The notes under the pieces: generated by a model
The model's input: only the letters and a program-made list of their open reading frames with translations
Told to the model about the DNA's origin: nothing
The model's database searches: none
Shown: piece by piece, positions 34,738-42,414 of the stretch
Layout: each line of letters begins with the position of its first letter
Numbering within the stretch: position 1 is the first letter of the stretch
Origin: Alphaproteobacteria bacterium
Lineage (GTDB): Bacteria; Pseudomonadota; Alphaproteobacteria; DSM-16000; Inquilinaceae
DNA length: 64,000 nt
Assembly: GCA_028281925.1 (NCBI GenBank)
Contig: JANQIX010000014.1
Span: forward strand, 25,168 to 89,167
Reading direction: 5' to 3'
Position numbers and translations under genes: made by a program

Positions 34738-36585
34738 TCAGTCTGCCACTGCCGTGAAGCCGACTCTGCGGATCCACGAATCCAGGCCGAGCAGCATCAT
34801 CAAGAACTTCGTCGCCACGGCTCGTTGGGTGAGATGGGCGTCGACTACCCGCTGTAGCTCCGGTTGCCGGAGCAGCCCGGCGTCAAAGAGCGGAGACGAT
34901 GTGCAGAGGGCCTGAAGCCGAATCCGCATGCCGTCGCACGATCGCAGGAACTCAGGCCAGTTTAGCCATGACCCCTGCGTCAGCTTGGGGTCCGATAACC
35001 TGCTTCCGTCCCGAAACCCGTGAAGTCGACCGACAGCAGCCCGTGCCATAAGCAAGGACAGCTGAAGCGGGTAAGGCCACCCCATCGGCGCGCCAGTATT
35101 GCTGTCGATGATACGAAACGGAGCTCTGGAGATCGATCGTGCAACACTGCGTACCTCAAGCCCCCGCGCTTTCCAATCGACCGGCAGAGTGAAAAAGAGG
35201 TCCAGAAGATCGCGATCCAGGGCCGGCGTCCGCATTTCCATGAAGGGCGTTGCCGCCAGGAAGTCGCCGTGGCTGGCGTGTCGTGAAAGGGCGTGAAGAA
35301 CGAAGACATGGTACGCGTCGGCTGGATCGCTGAAATCCATGGTCGCAAGTGCGGCGCCGACGCCAGCAGCGGCGATGGTCGGCAACGCGTCCGCCAGATC
35401 GACCGCAAGTGACGCTTGAGCCGCGTTCCACTCGCTGCGGATATGGTGGGTGGCCGAGATGGTCTCGGGCGCGGCATCTGCCGGTGGCACCAACCTGGGC
35501 AGCGTCGCGCCGGACCGGCCGACCTTCAGCTTCGCCTTGGGCAGGTACGTACCGCGAAAGAAGATGTCGAGAAGATGTCCGTTCAGTACCGCGTGGTACC
35601 CGTCGGCGCGTAGCGAGGCATAGGCCGGTGGCAGAGAAAGGCACGGCTGATGCGCACAGTCGGTCAGGGCAATCGACATATCGAACGCGGCACTGACATC
35701 GTCGGCTGAAAGCGCGCGAAACTCGAAACGTTGTCCGGCGGCCCGCGCCACCTTCTCGGCGATCGTGATCTCACGGTTGCGCCACGCCGCGACGCTGTAG
35801 CACGGCAAAGACCGCCCGATCGACGATGCCGAGGCGGCCACCAGACGCGAATCGAGACCGCCCGACAACAGCAGGACCGGACGTGCCTCATCGTCGGTTC
35901 TCTTGGCGACGGCGGCCCGAAGCGCATCCGCCAGATCGCAGCGGTAGTCCTGTCGATTGCGCCGGCTCCCCAAGAACTGAGGCCGTGCCGGTTGCTGGCG
36001 GCTGACGCTGCCGTCCAGGGTCAGCCGCACAACCTCTCCGGCCACCAGCCCGCTGATGTCGGCGAACATTGTGCGCCGGCCGAAGGTGCGCAGATGTGCA
36101 AGAAGCTCCACGACCGCAGTTCGCGAGAGCCGTCGGGGCGAGCGGTCGTCAGCCAGCAAGCCGTGCAGTCTGCTCGCAACGCCCAGGGCACCCGCATCCT
36201 GCCAGTAGTAAAGCGGCCGTGTGGAAAGCCGGTCGGCACCAAGGATGATGGTCCGCGATTGGGCGTCCCAGATCGCGAAGGCGAAGCTGCCGTTGAGTGT
36301 GGCTATCCGGTCGAACCGGTCGCCGTCCGCCATCTCGGCGAACGGGCGGTACGGGTCCGACTTGTCTGCACCATAGAACTCGCCGTCGACCGCCACCAAG
36401 TAGCGGCCGCCGAACCAAAGTGGCCGCCGGCTGCCAGCCGTGGCAGCATGCCATATACCTCCCATAGCGAGGTTCGAGTTGGGCGCCTCCACATGGGTTT
36501 CGGCGGGCACCTGGACCAGCGCCGAAAGCATCCGGTCTACCCGGCGCTCCGCCTGATCTCCGGCGGCGAAGGCAATTCCGGACAT
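34738..36585 (-). CDS. Asparagine-synthetase-like ATP-pyrophosphatase lacking the glutaminase cysteine
   Basis: A protein of 615 residues with the two-domain asparagine synthase B layout. The N-terminal half is a class II glutamine amidotransferase fold (VDGEFYG, LNGSFAFAIWD, LGADRLSTRPLYY), but the first residues are MSGIAF where active enzymes have MCGI, so the nucleophilic Cys2 is replaced by Ser. The C-terminal half carries the PP-loop SGGLDSR (241-247) and an FMEMRTPALDRDLLDLFF stretch. Loss of Cys2 is typical of relatives such as lasso-peptide cyclases and beta-lactam synthetases, which activate a carboxylate and use an internal amine. No lasso precursor, transglutaminase-like partner or exporter lies nearby. 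It is an orphan tailoring-enzyme candidate. Confidence 0.7.
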   Translation of the reverse strand: MSGIAFAAGDQAERRVDRMLSALVQVPAETHVEAPNSNLAMGGIWHAATAGSRRPLWFGGRYLVAVDGEFYGADKSDPYRPFAEMADGDRFDRIATLNGSFAFAIWDAQSRTIILGADRLSTRPLYYWQDAGALGVASRLHGLLADDRSPRRLSRTAVVELLAHLRTFGRRTMFADISGLVAGEVVRLTLDGSVSRQQPARPQFLGSRRNRQDYRCDLADALRAAVAKRTDDEARPVLLLSGGLDSRLVAASASSIGRSLPCYSVAAWRNREITIAEKVARAAGQRFEFRALSADDVSAAFDMSIALTDCAHQPCLSLPPAYASLRADGYHAVLNGHLLDIFFRGTYLPKAKLKVGRSGATLPRLVPPADAAPETISATHHIRSEWNAAQASLAVDLADALPTIAAAGVGAALATMDFSDPADAYHVFVLHALSRHASHGDFLAATPFMEMRTPALDRDLLDLFFTLPVDWKARGLEVRSVARSISRAPFRIIDSNTGAPMGWPYPLQLSLLMARAAVGRLHGFRDGSRLSDPKLTQGSWLNWPEFLRSCDGMRIRLQALCTSSPLFDAGLLRQPELQRVVDAHLTQRAVATKFLMMLLGLDSWIRRVGFTAVAD

Positions 36586-36773
36586 TCGGCCCCCCTTTGG
36601 ACCGCGGAGCTGCCCGCGGTCGCCCCCGATACGCCCGTCTCAGCCCAGGGCCGTCCGAGGCCTGCACGGCTTCCGTCGATGGTGGCGTCCTGGACCGTGG
36701 CAAGCTTGCCATGACCGCTGTTCGCCTTTGGCCTCCGCTTCTACACCGATGCGGCGGAATGTCGATCGACACA

Positions 36774-36790
36774 TTGTTGATCGTCAACAA
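36774..36790 (+). promoter_or_regulatory. Palindrome upstream of the sigma-54 promoter, candidate activator site
   Basis: TTGTTGA-TCG-TCAACAA is a perfect 7-bp inverted repeat with a 3-nt spacer. Its centre lies about 37 nt before the -24 element at 36819, where an enhancer-binding activator could bind. Flagellar sigma-54 promoters need such an activator (FlbD- or FleQ-type). The binding protein is unknown. Confidence 0.4.
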
Positions 36791-36816
36791 ATGGCGTCGC
36801 CAGTCCGCTGGGGAAC

Positions 36817-36833
36817 TGGCATCCCCCTTGCAT
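36817..36833 (+). promoter_or_regulatory. Sigma-54-type (-24/-12) promoter of the flagellar pair
   Basis: CTGGCATCCCCCTTGCA matches the RpoN consensus YTGGCACGRNNNTTGCW at all invariant positions: the GG at -24 and the GC at -12 with exact spacing. It lies about 62 nt before the first flagellar start codon. RpoN control of rod and hook genes is well established in several flagellated proteobacteria. Confidence 0.72.
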
Positions 36834-36894
36834 AACCGTCCCCGAGCGCCCCTTTCGGGCCCACGGTCAGGTTGGCAAGCAGGATGCCGCAGTC

Positions 36895-37689
36895 ATGATG
36901 AAATCGCTCCATATCGCCGCGACGGGCATGAGCACGCAGCAGCGCAACGTCTCCGTCATCACCAATAATCTGGCGAACGTGAACACCACTGCGTTCAAGA
37001 CCCAGCATGCACTTTTTGCCGACCTGATGTACCAGAATTACCGGGTGGTCGGTCAGCCGACGAGCGATTCCGGCACGATCCGGCCCACCGGTCTGCAGAT
37101 CGGCCTGGGCTCGCAGATCAACGGGTCCTACCGCATCTTCACCAGCGGCGCGCTGCAGCAGACCGAGAACAGCTTCGACGTCGCCATCAACGGCCGCGGC
37201 TTCTTCGAGGTCACCATGCCCGACGGTTCGCTGGCCTATACCCGCGCGGGGTCCTTCGCCGTCAACAGCGAGGGCGAGATCGTGACCACCGAGGGCTACC
37301 GGCTGAACGGCGTCAGCGGCACGATCGACGTCAACGCGCTTAGCGTCACCATCGCCGAGAACGGCGGGATCTGGCAGGAACTGGCGGGCCAGACCGAGCT
37401 GCAGCAGGTGGGCGATATTCAGCTCAGCCTGTTCCAGAACGAGAATGGGCTGGAAGCCGTCGGCCGCAACTATTTCCGCGAGACTTCGGCCTCGGGCCAG
37501 GCGCAGAGCGACACGCCCGGCCTCGAAGGGCGTGGTGTGCTGCTGCAGGGCTACCTGGAGCGGTCCAACGTCGACACGGTCTCTGAGATCACCAATCTGA
37601 TCGAAGCCCAGCGCGCCTACGAGCTGAACTCCAAGGCGCTGTCGCGCAGCGACGAGATGCTGCGCACGGCCGTCAACATCCTGAACTGA
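36895..37689 (+). CDS. flgG: Flagellar distal rod protein FlgG
   Basis: A protein of 264 residues, the normal FlgG length (about 262). The N-terminus, SLHIAATGMSTQQRNVSVIT then NNLANVNTTAFK, is the flagellar rod/hook signature. The central DVAINGRGFFEV and YTRAGSFAVNSEGEIVTTEGY, and the C-terminal YLERSNVDTVSEITNLIEAQ then RAYELNSKAL, are all typical. FlgF is shorter in these motifs, so FlgG is favoured. Adjacent ATGs at 36895 and 36898 are both possible starts. The distal rod passes through the outer-membrane rings. In most genomes flgG lies in flgFGAH; here it is followed only by a hook gene, so the flagellar regulon is split. Confidence 0.82.
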   Translation: MMKSLHIAATGMSTQQRNVSVITNNLANVNTTAFKTQHALFADLMYQNYRVVGQPTSDSGTIRPTGLQIGLGSQINGSYRIFTSGALQQTENSFDVAINGRGFFEVTMPDGSLAYTRAGSFAVNSEGEIVTTEGYRLNGVSGTIDVNALSVTIAENGGIWQELAGQTELQQVGDIQLSLFQNENGLEAVGRNYFRETSASGQAQSDTPGLEGRGVLLQGYLERSNVDTVSEITNLIEAQRAYELNSKALSRSDEMLRTAVNILN

Positions 37690-37738
37690 TCCCGCCTGAG
37701 CCGATGACCCAGGTGGCAGCCACAAGACGGGTGACGCG

Positions 37739-39022
37739 ATGACCATCAACAACAGCATGGCGATCGGCGTCATGGGCATGAAGGCCCAGGACAAGGCGAT
37801 GGCCAACATCTCCAACAACATCGCGAATGTGGGCACCACGGGCTTCAAGCGCACCGAGACCCGGTTCGCCGATCTGGTGGCCGGCGAGGCCGACAAATCC
37901 TCTGCCGGCAAGGGCGTGATTGCGCGCAACCACAACTTCATCGGCATGCAGGGCCAGGTGGAGACCACGGGGCGTGACCTCGATGTGGCGATTTCCGGCC
38001 GTGGCTTCTTCCGCGTGACCAAGACGCTGGATGGCACCGAAGTGGCCGGGGCCAATCAGCCTGGCACGCTCTACACCCGCGACGGCGGCTTCCAGATGAC
38101 GGACACGACGTCGGGCAAGTATCTCACGACCGCGGAAGGCTATTACGTGCACGGATGGGCGATCGACGAGACGACCGGCGCCGTCACCGGCACGCCCGGG
38201 CCCATGCGCTTCTCCCGCTACGCCCTGCTGCCGCAGGAGGCTACCAGCAACGTCAATGTGATCGGCTATGTGCCCGCGGACGGTTCGGTCCTGGAGGCAC
38301 CGATCACCTTCCTTGCCTATCAGGCGGACTCGCTTCCCGAGGACGCCGCGGGCCAGGATGCGGCGATCGGCGACCCGGCTGCCGACGGTTCCATCACCAT
38401 TCCACCGCTGCCCAGCCCTTCAAGCATCACCTATGACTATATGCTGCGCTGGAACGGCACCGGCTGGGATCTGCACGACCCGACGAATGCGCTGGTCGGG
38501 TCGCTGACCGAGGTCGGCGGCGTGATCCAGCCGCTCACCCATAACGGCTTCACCTTCGACTTCTCCGGCATGAGCTTTTCCGGTACCGGTACCAACGGCG
38601 CCAGCGCCAGTGCCGACGGCTATCCCCGCGGCCGGCTGATGTCCTACGGCACGGACCGCCAGGGCAACCTGATCGAGCAGTACGACAATGGCCAGACCCG
38701 CCAGCGCTTCCGTCTGGCGCTCTACAATGTGGTCAACGAAGACCTGATGAAGCCCGTGGGCGACACGTACTTCACGGCCAACATCTCCCGCAACAGTCCG
38801 GACTTTGCTGACCCCCTGCAGACCGGCGTCTTCGTCGAGGCGGTCGACGGCAACTCGCAGAACCTGACGGCGCAGATCGTGTCGGGGGCGCTGGAAGGCT
38901 CCAACGTCGACTTGGCGCAGGAGATGACGCATCTGATCGTAGCCCAGCGGAACTACCAGGCCATCTCAAAGACGGTGACGACTGCCGATCAGATGATGCA
39001 GACCTTGGTGGCGATCGCCTGA
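37739..39022 (+). CDS. flgE: Flagellar hook protein FlgE-type
   Basis: A 427-residue protein of the FlgE/F/G family. It has the N-terminal MAIGVMGMKAQDKAMANIS then NNIANVGTTGFKRTETRFADL, DVAISGRGFFRV, YTRDGGFQ, and the C-terminal GALEGSNVDLAQEMTHLIV then QRNYQAISKTVTTADQMMQ. The inserted middle domain of about 180 residues (38200-38700) is what separates a hook protein from rod proteins of about 260 residues. It starts 49 nt after flgG and should share its sigma-54 promoter. Confidence in the hook assignment rests on length and the central insert. Confidence 0.78.
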   Translation: MTINNSMAIGVMGMKAQDKAMANISNNIANVGTTGFKRTETRFADLVAGEADKSSAGKGVIARNHNFIGMQGQVETTGRDLDVAISGRGFFRVTKTLDGTEVAGANQPGTLYTRDGGFQMTDTTSGKYLTTAEGYYVHGWAIDETTGAVTGTPGPMRFSRYALLPQEATSNVNVIGYVPADGSVLEAPITFLAYQADSLPEDAAGQDAAIGDPAADGSITIPPLPSPSSITYDYMLRWNGTGWDLHDPTNALVGSLTEVGGVIQPLTHNGFTFDFSGMSFSGTGTNGASASADGYPRGRLMSYGTDRQGNLIEQYDNGQTRQRFRLALYNVVNEDLMKPVGDTYFTANISRNSPDFADPLQTGVFVEAVDGNSQNLTAQIVSGALEGSNVDLAQEMTHLIVAQRNYQAISKTVTTADQMMQTLVAIA

Positions 39023-39115
39023 CGCTGCGGCAGTAGGCTGCCCCTTCTGGCCCCGCCCATCGGGTTTGGCTAAGCTGCCCCCTCAAGCCTTCCAGATCGG
39101 GCCAGGGGGCATACC

Positions 39116-39961
39116 ATGCCGGCAGCGCGGCGAATCCCGGCGATCGAAGCCATCCTCGGGGCCTGCATGGTCCTGGTTGGCTCGCTCGTCGCACAGGCGC
39201 AATTGGCGGCGCCGTCAGACCCGCCGCCGCTTGAAGACCGCGATGCATTCGTTGCCGAGATGGCGGCGCGTCATGGCGAAGACCCCGGTTATGCCGGCAG
39301 GAGGTTCGACCTCATGCAGAGGCTGATCCAGCAGGCCCAGCTCTACGGTGACGGGGCGCGGGCCGCCATGCTGCTGACGGGTCGGCACGACTTCGTGCTG
39401 CCAGGCGACCGCGATGCCGCCTATCGGGATTCGCCGCTGTCCATCGGCTTCGGCCAGACCATCTCCGCCCCGCATATGGTGGCGCGCATGACGTCCGTAC
39501 TGGCGGTCGAGCCGGGGCACCGGGTGCTGGAGATTGGCACGGGATCCGGCTATCAGGCGGCCGTCCTCTCCCATCTCACCGACCAAGTGTATTCGATCGA
39601 GATCGTGGAACCCTTGGCGGAGCGGACCGCGGCGGCAATTGCCGGCATGGTGGAGGCCGGGCATCCGGCCTTTGGCGGCATCCAGCTCGGCGTCGGGGAC
39701 GGCTATCACGGCTGGCTGGAACACGCGCCTTTCGACCGCATCATCGTGACCGCCGCCATCGACCATATCCCGCCACCACTGCTGCAGCAGCTTGCGCCGG
39801 ACGGCATCATGGTCATCCCCGTCGGGCCGCCCAGCGTGCAGACGCTTCTGGAGGTGCGCAAACGCCAGGAGGCCGACGGCACGATCACCGTCGAGCGGCG
39901 GGATGTCTACGATGGTACGGCCAGGGTGCGCTTCGTGCCCTTCACCCGGGCGCCGGAGTAG
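39116..39961 (+). CDS. Protein-L-isoaspartate O-methyltransferase family protein, probably exported
   Basis: A protein of 281 residues. The methyltransferase core is clear: SIGFGQTISAPHMVARM (the PCMT substrate motif), VLEIGTGSGYQAAVLSHL (SAM motif I), IVTAAIDHIPPPLLQQLAPDG and MVIPVG. These enzymes methylate isoaspartyl residues to start repair of aged proteins. Unlike the cytosolic enzyme of about 210 residues, this one has a hydrophobic N-terminal stretch (AILGACMVLVGSLVAQAQ) that looks like a signal peptide or anchor, followed by a linker. A periplasmic location would need SAM outside the cytoplasm, which is puzzling, so it may stay anchored with the domain inside. It is convergent with the kinase gene, 21 nt away. 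Confidence 0.78.
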   Translation: MPAARRIPAIEAILGACMVLVGSLVAQAQLAAPSDPPPLEDRDAFVAEMAARHGEDPGYAGRRFDLMQRLIQQAQLYGDGARAAMLLTGRHDFVLPGDRDAAYRDSPLSIGFGQTISAPHMVARMTSVLAVEPGHRVLEIGTGSGYQAAVLSHLTDQVYSIEIVEPLAERTAAAIAGMVEAGHPAFGGIQLGVGDGYHGWLEHAPFDRIIVTAAIDHIPPPLLQQLAPDGIMVIPVGPPSVQTLLEVRKRQEADGTITVERRDVYDGTARVRFVPFTRAPE

Positions 39962-39982
39962 GGGGCAAAAGAGGGGCCGGCG

Positions 39983-41395
39983 TCAGGCTTCCCCCGGCAG
40001 GCGAGCGGTCACGCGGTCGAGGAAGGATCGCCGCTCTCCAGCGTCCTGAATATGGTCGGCCAAGGTACCGACGAGATCGTTCAGTGTGCCGGCCGAGCGC
40101 GCCGACTTCTTCACCAGCACGCGGGCGATCGGACCCAAATGCACGGTCAGTTCGCCGGTCAAGCTGTCCAGCACATCAGCCTGGAAAGATGTTCCGCTGG
40201 CATCGGTCCGGCCGACGGCAGTGGAAATGGTGCGCCCCGCCGTGTCACGCGTCGACATCGTGCGCGTGCCGCCCCCTTCCAGGCGCTTTGCCCGCTTCAG
40301 GAATGCCTCGCGGGCGTCGTCCGCGGAGATGTGCTCTGCCAGCGCCCCATATAGCTCGGTGATGCTGGTGGTCTGTGCCGCCGCCTTCTTCACCAGAACC
40401 TTGGCGATCGGGCCGATATAGTGGGCGAGGTCCGTCTCCGCGCGACTCAGCAGATCCGCCTCCAGCGACGTCAGCGCAGCACCCTGCAGCGCGGGCCCGG
40501 AGCCGAGGGTGGAAACCAGGACCTCTTCGTCGGACTGTGAGATGCGGCCCTCGGCCTTTGGGTCGGAAAGCGCACTGCGCAGAACGCGGGCGAATTCGTC
40601 GGCCGATTGGTACCGGTCCGCCGGCTCCAGCTGCAGCGCCTTGCGGACGACCGCATCCAGCGCCGCCGGTGCCTCCGCCCCCACATCGGCGAAGGACAAA
40701 GGCGGCTCGTGCAGCACCCGGTACATGATCGCGGTGGCGGTGTCGCCAGGGAACGGCTTCTTGCCCGTCAACAGCTCGAACAGCACCACGCCGGTGGAGA
40801 AGATGTCCGACCGGTGATCGGCGGTTTCGCCCCTGAATTGCTCCGGCGACATGTAGCTTGGGGTGCCCATGATGGAGCCGACTTGCGTGAGCCCGGTCAC
40901 CTCCAGCCGTGCGATACCGAAGTCGGTCACCTTTATCTTGCCGCCCTTCAGCACGATGATGTTGTTGGGCTTGACGTCGCGGTGCACGACGCCCTGGCCA
41001 TGGGCGAATTCAAGCGCGCTCAGCACCTGGGCGATGATGAACAGCGCCACGCTGCGCTCGAACATCACGCCCTGCCGGATGAACTGCGACAGCTCTTTTC
41101 CCTTCACATACTCCATGGCGATGAAGGGCGTGTCGCCTTGGTCGGAGAAGTCGAACACGGCGACGATATTGGGATGCATGCAGCGGCCGGCCGCCATCGC
41201 TTCCCGTTTGAAGCGCGCACGCAGCTGGTCGCCGTCGCGGCCGTCCAATAGGTCCGGCCGCACAGTCTTCAATGCCACGTGACGTTCGATCGTGGGATCG
41301 TAGGCCTTGTAGACCACGCCCATGGCCCCGCGCCCGAGGACTGCCTCGATCTGGTACTTCCCGATGGACTGTGGATGTCCGGTGCCGGACGACAT
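39983..41395 (-). CDS. Ser/Thr protein kinase with duplicated C-terminal module
   Basis: A 470-residue Hanks-type kinase. It has the P-loop LGRGAMGVVYK (20-30), the ATP-binding Lys43, HRDVKPNN (catalytic D140), TDFG (D158), GTPSYMSPEQ and the DIFSTGVVLFELLTGKKPF stretch. All residues needed for activity are present. After a linker (280-305) there are two copies of a helical module of about 60 residues, at about 309-372 and 404-467. Both share a 'GPIA.VLVKK' core, an 'L..L.G.LA.HI.DA' helix and an '(A)F(L)..A..L' end. The gene lies 44 nt after the haem-sensor gene and is likely co-transcribed. No transmembrane segment is seen, so it is cytoplasmic. Confidence 0.85.
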   Translation of the reverse strand: MSSGTGHPQSIGKYQIEAVLGRGAMGVVYKAYDPTIERHVALKTVRPDLLDGRDGDQLRARFKREAMAAGRCMHPNIVAVFDFSDQGDTPFIAMEYVKGKELSQFIRQGVMFERSVALFIIAQVLSALEFAHGQGVVHRDVKPNNIIVLKGGKIKVTDFGIARLEVTGLTQVGSIMGTPSYMSPEQFRGETADHRSDIFSTGVVLFELLTGKKPFPGDTATAIMYRVLHEPPLSFADVGAEAPAALDAVVRKALQLEPADRYQSADEFARVLRSALSDPKAEGRISQSDEEVLVSTLGSGPALQGAALTSLEADLLSRAETDLAHYIGPIAKVLVKKAAAQTTSITELYGALAEHISADDAREAFLKRAKRLEGGGTRTMSTRDTAGRTISTAVGRTDASGTSFQADVLDSLTGELTVHLGPIARVLVKKSARSAGTLNDLVGTLADHIQDAGERRSFLDRVTARLPGEA

Positions 41396-41439
41396 GTCGG
41401 ATCCTTAAACAGACGATGTCGTGGACGACTGCGCCAAAC

Positions 41440-42312
41440 CTAGTCCTCCAACATCTTCATTGCGTTCTCCAGGCTGCGTCGCATCCGGTTGAAGGATGAG
41501 GCCAGCGACCCGATTTCGTCTCGACCGCGCCAGGCAAACTCCGGTTCGTCCATGTGCCCCAGGCTGACCTGGCTTGCCATGTGCGAAATGCGTACGACCG
41601 GCTTCACGACCACCATGTGCAGGAGGATGTTCAGCAACACCGCGATGATCAGAAAGACCACGACCAGCGAGATCAGGAACGTGAAGAAGGTCTGCTCCGC
41701 GCGAGCCATGGGCACCGATTTCGGGATGGAGACGACCTGTGCTCCGATCACCTCGCCCAGAGTCCAGCCGAACCCGTTGGCCGGGCCGTACATGGCCAGC
41801 ATCTCCGGCGGGGCATCGTCCACAGCGCCATGGCAGGCCAGGCAGGCCTCGTCGCCGACCACCAGCGGGCGTGCCAGCACCATGGTGATACCAGACGGCG
41901 TTTCGCGGGCGATCAGCTGCTCATCCAGGCCGGGCTCGTTGCGGAAGCGGTTGATGATGTCGGCTTCCCATTCGTTCGCGAGATCCGCCAGGTTGGTCGG
42001 GTTCAGCGCCGCTTCCTTATAGCTGTATTCAGGGAACTGTTCCTGAACGAGGCGGAAATTGGTCTGCGCGGCATAGGACGGCACCGTATGGGGCAGGAAC
42101 TGGTCGAAATCCGCATCGTTCAGCAGCGGCCCCACCTCAGATGACGTGTACGCGCGGATCGCCAGCGCGTTCTCCATCATCAGGCGCGCCGTTGCCACGA
42201 CCTCTTCCTCGGCGTTCTGTTGAAGGATGCGGAACGACAGAAAGCCCGCGATCACCAACCCCAGCACGAAGGCCGCCAGAAGCACCAGGTTGAACTTCAA
42301 CCTCAAGCCCAT
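41440..42312 (-). CDS. Membrane-bound c-haem sensor protein (DUF3365-type with HAMP)
   Basis: A protein of 290 residues. The start ATG at 42312 follows TTGGAG. Helix 1 (FNLVLLAAFVLGLVIAGFL) is followed by a periplasmic domain of about 170 residues with the Tll0287/DUF3365 pattern (ALAIRAYTSSEVGPLL, FRNEPGLDEQL) and a single c-type haem site CLACH (C157, C160, H161). A second helix (FTFLISLVVVFLIIAVLLNILL) leads to a HAMP domain (VVKPVVRISHMASQ...SFNRMRRSLENAM). The protein ends after the HAMP without a kinase, cyclase or MCP output domain. The output is therefore presumably another protein; the adjacent kinase gene is the obvious partner, though a soluble kinase partner for a HAMP sensor is inference. 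Confidence 0.78.
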   Translation of the reverse strand: MGLRLKFNLVLLAAFVLGLVIAGFLSFRILQQNAEEEVVATARLMMENALAIRAYTSSEVGPLLNDADFDQFLPHTVPSYAAQTNFRLVQEQFPEYSYKEAALNPTNLADLANEWEADIINRFRNEPGLDEQLIARETPSGITMVLARPLVVGDEACLACHGAVDDAPPEMLAMYGPANGFGWTLGEVIGAQVVSIPKSVPMARAEQTFFTFLISLVVVFLIIAVLLNILLHMVVVKPVVRISHMASQVSLGHMDEPEFAWRGRDEIGSLASSFNRMRRSLENAMKMLED

Positions 42313-42380
42313 TGTCTGCTCCAAAGAGTTCCGGCTGAACCTGGATCGGCCGGCCGTAGCGCTAGTCTATCATGGCACCG

Positions 42381-42407
42381 GCAGCCGGGGCCGCTCTTCC
42401 CGGCTGC
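42381..42407 (-). terminator. Hairpin downstream of the PBP4 gene
   Basis: A perfect 9-bp stem (42381-42389 with 42399-42407) with a 9-nt loop lies 8 nt beyond the dacB stop. No clear T tract follows on the minus strand, so it is a candidate terminator only. It also lies upstream of the haem-sensor gene, whose promoter must fall within about 100 bp. Confidence 0.45.
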
Positions 42408-42414
42408 AAATCGC

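Larger units (their letters stand above)
36586..36894. other. Control region upstream of the flagellar genes
   Basis: A gap of 309 bp between the divergent asparagine-synthetase-like gene and the flagellar pair. It holds a 17-bp palindrome (36774-36790), a sigma-54-type promoter (36817-36833) and a small leader hairpin (GCCC/GGGC, about 36849-36861). The rest, 36586-36770, shows nothing that I recognise apart from a probable minus-strand promoter for the neighbouring gene. Confidence 0.5.

Noticed and set aside
37739..39022. FlgF instead of FlgE for the second flagellar gene
   Set aside because: FlgF is about 250 residues; this protein is 427 residues with a central insert, as expected for a hook protein.
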